A stretch of DNA of 64,000 nucleotides from Mesorhizobium shangrilense (GTDB lineage Bacteria > Pseudomonadota > Alphaproteobacteria > Rhizobiales > Rhizobiaceae): NCBI RefSeq assembly GCF_040537815.1, contig NZ_JBEWSZ010000001.1, forward strand, positions 558,001 through 622,000. The letters are read 5' to 3'. Below the pieces are notes generated by a model. The model searched no databases and was not told the DNA's origin. It saw only the letters and a list, made by a program, of their open reading frames with translations. A program made the position numbers and the translations under genes. Positions 61,338-64,000 of this stretch are shown piece by piece (position 1 is the first letter of the stretch; every line of letters starts with the position of its first letter).

Positions 61338-61439
61338 GTCCAGAGCCTCCATTCTGTGCTCTGGACGGAAGATGGGACGCCCGGCGGATGCCAAACAGTT
61401 CAAACTTTATCCTGGTATCAATACTGCTATAATGCGCGG

Positions 61440-62312
61440 ATGGACGCTCCCTCACATTCCGCTGAAGACAGCCGCCGGCGCGAACTCGGCGCGTTCCTGC
61501 GCTCGCGCCGCGAAAGGCTGACGCCTTCGGCGACGGGCATCTCGGCGGGTCTCAGGCGGCGCACGCCCGGGCTTCGGCGCGAGGAGGTGGCGATGATCGC
61601 TGGCGTCGGCACCACCTGGTATACTTGGCTGGAGCAGGGCAGGGAGGTGCGGCCCTCCGTCGAAGTGCTGACGGCGCTCTGCGGAGCGCTGCGCCTGGAC
61701 CCGGCAGAGAAGCGGCATCTTTTCACGCTCGCCGGTCGCCAGCAGCCCGAGCGGCGGCGCATTGCACCGGCGAAGGTCGAAGGCCCCTTGCTGCATATGC
61801 TGCAGAGCCTTGTCCTGCAGCCGGCCTATGTCGTCGGACCGCGCTGGGATGTGCTGGCCTGGAATGATGCGGCGGTGGCCATCTTCGGCGACTACGGCCT
61901 GCTGGAAGGCGACGCCCGCAACATCATCCATGGCGTGTTCACCGATCCCCGCCGGCGGCACCTGCTGGTAGACTGGGAAGAGCTGGCGCGCGCATCTCTT
62001 GCCGCATTCCGTGCCGAAAGCGCGAAGTATATTGGCGATCCGGATTTCGAGCGGCTGATTGCGCTGATGATGCGCTCGAGCCCCGAGTTCCGTGAATGGT
62101 GGCCGCAGCGCGACGTGGTGCACCGCCTGTCCGGCGTGAAGCACATCCGGCACCCGATCGCCGGCGCCATGGCGTTCGAGCATATGAGCCTTTCGATCGA
62201 TGACGGCTCGGACATGAGACTGATCGTCTACACGCCGCTCGCCGAACAGAACTCGATCGCCAAGTTGCGGAAACTGCTGGACGAACTTCCGGCCGAGCGG
62301 CGCAGCGCCTGA
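61440..62312 (+). CDS. Helix-turn-helix regulator with MmyB-type ligand domain
   Basis: 290-residue XRE/MmyB regulator. N-terminal helix-turn-helix: ELGAFLRSRRERLTP, RRTPGLRREEVAMIAGVGTTWYTWLEQGR, and SVEVLTALCGALRLDPAEKRHL. The C-terminal MmyB-like ligand-binding domain follows (VVGPRWDVLAWNDAAVAIFGDY, then HRLSGVKHIRHPIAGAMAFEHMSL). Such regulators often stand divergent from a short-chain dehydrogenase they control, exactly the layout here. The ATG at 61440 is chosen because it precedes the conserved region; an earlier start would read through the promoter. Confidence 0.9.
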   Translation: MDAPSHSAEDSRRRELGAFLRSRRERLTPSATGISAGLRRRTPGLRREEVAMIAGVGTTWYTWLEQGREVRPSVEVLTALCGALRLDPAEKRHLFTLAGRQQPERRRIAPAKVEGPLLHMLQSLVLQPAYVVGPRWDVLAWNDAAVAIFGDYGLLEGDARNIIHGVFTDPRRRHLLVDWEELARASLAAFRAESAKYIGDPDFERLIALMMRSSPEFREWWPQRDVVHRLSGVKHIRHPIAGAMAFEHMSLSIDDGSDMRLIVYTPLAEQNSIAKLRKLLDELPAERRSA

Positions 62313-62336
62313 GACTGGCTGGCGGCAACCCCTCAG

Positions 62337-62524
62337 CTTCGTCATACCAGGGCGAAGCAGCCGCACAGCGGCTTCGTGGAGACCCTGGGATCAATGCCGT
62401 CACCTTGGCCCTGGAGCGCAGCGGTGCAGAATTCTGAACCGTAGCAGCGCGTTGAAGTCGCGGCATGGATCCCGGGGTCTGCGCCGCGTCGCTTCGCTCC
62501 TTGCTTCGCCCCAGGATGACGAAG
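62337..62524. repeat. Intergenic repeat with 22-base terminal inverted repeats
   Basis: 188-base element filling most of the 291-base gap between the MmyB regulator and rutR. Its ends pair: CTTCGTCATACCAGGGCGAAGC on the left versus the complement of the right end, with three mismatches. No ORF is supported. It has the look of a non-autonomous dispersed intergenic element, different in sequence from the one at 25872 and 58012. Confidence 0.65.
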
Positions 62525-62603
62525 AGAGAGCTGCTTCGGCTAATCTCGAAGGGTTGCGACAGCCGAGCGAAAGTTGAATGCCACCTGCCTGACCATTCTG
62601 CCG

Positions 62604-63239
62604 CTAGCTTTTCGGCTTCAGCCCGTCGATGAACAGTTGCTCCAGGAACCTTGCCGCATCCTCGAAGCGGCCGTCGCCGCCACGATCGGCGCCCAACACC
62701 GCGCGGACCTGGACGTCGAAATCGGCATAGTGCTGGGTCGTTGCCCAGATCGAGAAGATAAGGTGCCAGGGGTCGGTCTTGGCGATCTTGCCGGCGCGCA
62801 TCCAGCCCTTGATGACGGTCGCCTTCTCGTCGACCAGCGTCTTCAGTTCGCCGGCCAGCAACGGCATGATGCGCGGCGCGCCCTGCAGGATCTCGTTGGC
62901 GAACAGCCGGCTCTCTCGGGGGAAATCGCGCGCCATTTCGAGTTTGCGCCTGATGTAGCTGCGCAACTCGGTCAGGGGATCACCGATATCGTCGAGTTCT
63001 CTGAGCGGCGCCAGCCAGGTGTCGAGCAGCCGCTGCATCAGCGTTTCGTGGATGTCTTCCTTGCGGCGGAAATAATAGAGCAGGTTCGGCTTCGACATGC
63101 CGGCGGCTTCGGCGATCTGGTCTATGGTCGAGCCGCGAAAGCCGTTGGTGGAGAAAACCTCGAGCGCCGCCTCGAGAATGAGCTCGCGCTTTTCCATCTG
63201 GATGCGGGTGCGGCGAGGGGCTTCCGTACTGGTCGTCAC
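62604..63239 (-). CDS. rutR: TetR-family pyrimidine-utilisation regulator RutR
   Basis: 211-residue TetR-family protein closely resembling E. coli RutR: helix-turn-helix FSTNGFRGSTIDQIAEAAGM, then SKPNLLYYFRRKEDIHETLM, LLDTWLAPLRELDD, YIRRKLEMARDFPRESRLFANEIL and DPWHLIFSIWATTQHYADF, all matching RutR segments. RutR is a repressor/activator released by uracil or thymine. The start is GTG at 63239; an in-frame ATG at residue 15 is possible. It is divergent from the beta-alanine aminotransferase gene, with a RutR-like box between them, and a further box precedes preT. Confidence 0.93.
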   Translation of the reverse strand: MTTSTEAPRRTRIQMEKRELILEAALEVFSTNGFRGSTIDQIAEAAGMSKPNLLYYFRRKEDIHETLMQRLLDTWLAPLRELDDIGDPLTELRSYIRRKLEMARDFPRESRLFANEILQGAPRIMPLLAGELKTLVDEKATVIKGWMRAGKIAKTDPWHLIFSIWATTQHYADFDVQVRAVLGADRGGDGRFEDAARFLEQLFIDGLKPKS

Positions 63240-63372
63240 CGTTGCAAGCCCTCGCTTTGACTGTCATCTGGACCAATTCTCTGGACCAGTTTTTCTCCGG
63301 CCTGTGGAGCGCGCTTCCAATGCCGCATTTCCGCTAGTAATCCCTTGACCGCCGACATGGCGGTGCTAACGT

Positions 63373-63388
63373 TTGTCCAACCGGTCAA
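63373..63388. promoter_or_regulatory. RutR-like operator TTGTCCAACCGGTCAA
   Basis: Matches RutR consensus TTGACCANNTGGTCAA at 12 of 14 defined positions. It lies in the divergent region between rutR and the aminotransferase gene, 79 bases before the aminotransferase ATG. Two CTGGACCA copies at 63268-63275 and 63281-63288 lie nearer the rutR start and may be additional half-sites. Confidence 0.65.
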
Positions 63389-63466
63389 AAATTTGCGTAG
63401 CACGAAAACGCAACAAAGACCAAGCGTTGGCCGCACCGAAACAGGTTACAAGGGGAAGTCTTGGTC

Positions 63467-64000
63467 ATGTCCAACCGGCTGAAAGTCACGCCGAACGATC
63501 TTAGTGCATTCTGGATGCCGTTCACGGCAAACCGGCAGTTCAAGCAGGCGCCGCGCATGATGGTGTCCGCCAAGGACATGCATTACACGACGAGCGACGG
63601 CCGCAAGGTTCTCGACGGCACCGCGGGCCTGTGGTGCGTCAATGCCGGCCACTGCCGGCCGAAGATCACCGAGGCGATCCAGCATCAGGCCGCCGAGCTC
63701 GACTATGCGCCGGCCTTCCAGATGGGACACCCGATCGTGTTCGAACTGGCCAACCGCCTGGTCGACTTGGCGCCGAAGGGCATGGATCACGTCTTCTTTA
63801 CCAATTCCGGTTCGGAATCGGTGGAAACCGCGCTGAAGATGGCGATCGCCTATCACCGCGTGAGGGGCGAGGGCGCGCGCACCCGCCTGATCGGCCGCGA
63901 GCGTGGCTATCACGGCGTCAATTTCGGCGGCATCTCGGTCGGCGGCATCGTCAGCAACCGCAAGATGTTCGGCACGCTGCTCGGCGGCGTCGACCACATG
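63467..64000 (+). CDS. Beta-alanine (omega-amino acid):pyruvate aminotransferase, 3' end outside the window
   Basis: 178 codons of a class III PLP aminotransferase. Visible family regions: FWMPFTANRQFKQAPRMMV, GLWCVNAGHCRPKITEAIQ, DYAPAFQMGHPIVFELANRL, and the PLP phosphate-binding region FFTNSGSESVETALKMA, then RGYHGVNFGGISVGGI. The PLP lysine lies beyond the window. This pattern matches omega-amino acid:pyruvate transaminases that turn beta-alanine, the end-product of the PreTA pathway, into malonate semialdehyde. The ATG at 63467 follows AGGGGAAG. Divergent from rutR with a RutR-like box between. Confidence 0.92.
   Translation, partial: MSNRLKVTPNDLSAFWMPFTANRQFKQAPRMMVSAKDMHYTTSDGRKVLDGTAGLWCVNAGHCRPKITEAIQHQAAELDYAPAFQMGHPIVFELANRLVDLAPKGMDHVFFTNSGSESVETALKMAIAYHRVRGEGARTRLIGRERGYHGVNFGGISVGGIVSNRKMFGTLLGGVDHM

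Overview
The window is a GC-rich alphaproteobacterial chromosome segment. Gene content and sequence style point to the Rhizobiales, most likely Mesorhizobium or a close Phyllobacteriaceae relative: many ABC uptake operons, FadR/LacI regulators beside sugar transporters, and short palindromic intergenic repeats. The genus is inference; there is no rRNA or marker gene in the window. I see no tRNA, rRNA, CRISPR array, insertion sequence or phage gene. Coding is dense and the genes look intact except the two cut by the window edges.

1-16.3 kb is carbohydrate and sugar-acid uptake. A ribose/fructose-type ABC importer is split into a leftward ATPase-permease pair and a rightward binding protein. 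It is followed by two near-identical FadR-type regulators that enclose a convergent/divergent pair of enzymes (a beta-hydroxyacid dehydrogenase and an NAD-dependent epimerase). FadR-like palindromes lie in both control regions. After an AHSA1 protein, a GFA-family protein and an MFS carrier comes a GntR-like LacI repressor, a perfect operator palindrome, and a binding protein-ATPase-permease-permease-gluconokinase operon, together a probable gluconate uptake and phosphorylation unit.

16.3-23.8 kb is leftward: a complete sulfate ABC importer (binding protein, CysT, CysW, CysA), a second sulfate-type binding protein, a cysteine-bearing Rrf2 regulator and an atypical LpxL-like acyltransferase. 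23.8-39.9 kb is envelope biogenesis: penicillin-binding protein 1C and a giant alpha-2-macroglobulin on the left strand, divergent from TamA and a 2016-residue TamB enlarged by an internal duplication of about 626 residues. 40-46.4 kb is a peptide-type ABC importer with a Tat-type binding protein and a fused two-domain ATPase.

46.6-54.1 kb holds a VapBC-like toxin-antitoxin pair, a lytic-transglycosylase-like lipoprotein, an MttB-family methyltransferase beside a dimethylglycine/sarcosine dehydrogenase-like flavoprotein (probable methylated-amine catabolism), a DoxX protein, a secreted unknown and a glyoxalase-fold protein. 54.4-57.9 kb is the reductive pyrimidine operon preT-methyltransferase-preA. 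58.3-62.3 kb is a probable electrophile/oxidant-stress cluster (Rrf2, AhpD-like, DoxX, two SDRs, MmyB-type regulator). 62.6-64 kb has rutR divergent from a beta-alanine:pyruvate aminotransferase cut by the window end. Near-consensus RutR boxes before preT and before the aminotransferase suggest that the two loci, about 9 kb apart, form one pyrimidine-degradation regulon.

The most notable points are the RutR boxes, the methyltransferase gene inside the pre operon, the TamB duplication, the MttB-DMGDH pairing, and two copies of a ~170-bp long inverted repeat whose arms differ between copies but still pair within each copy. No unmistakably new system was found.
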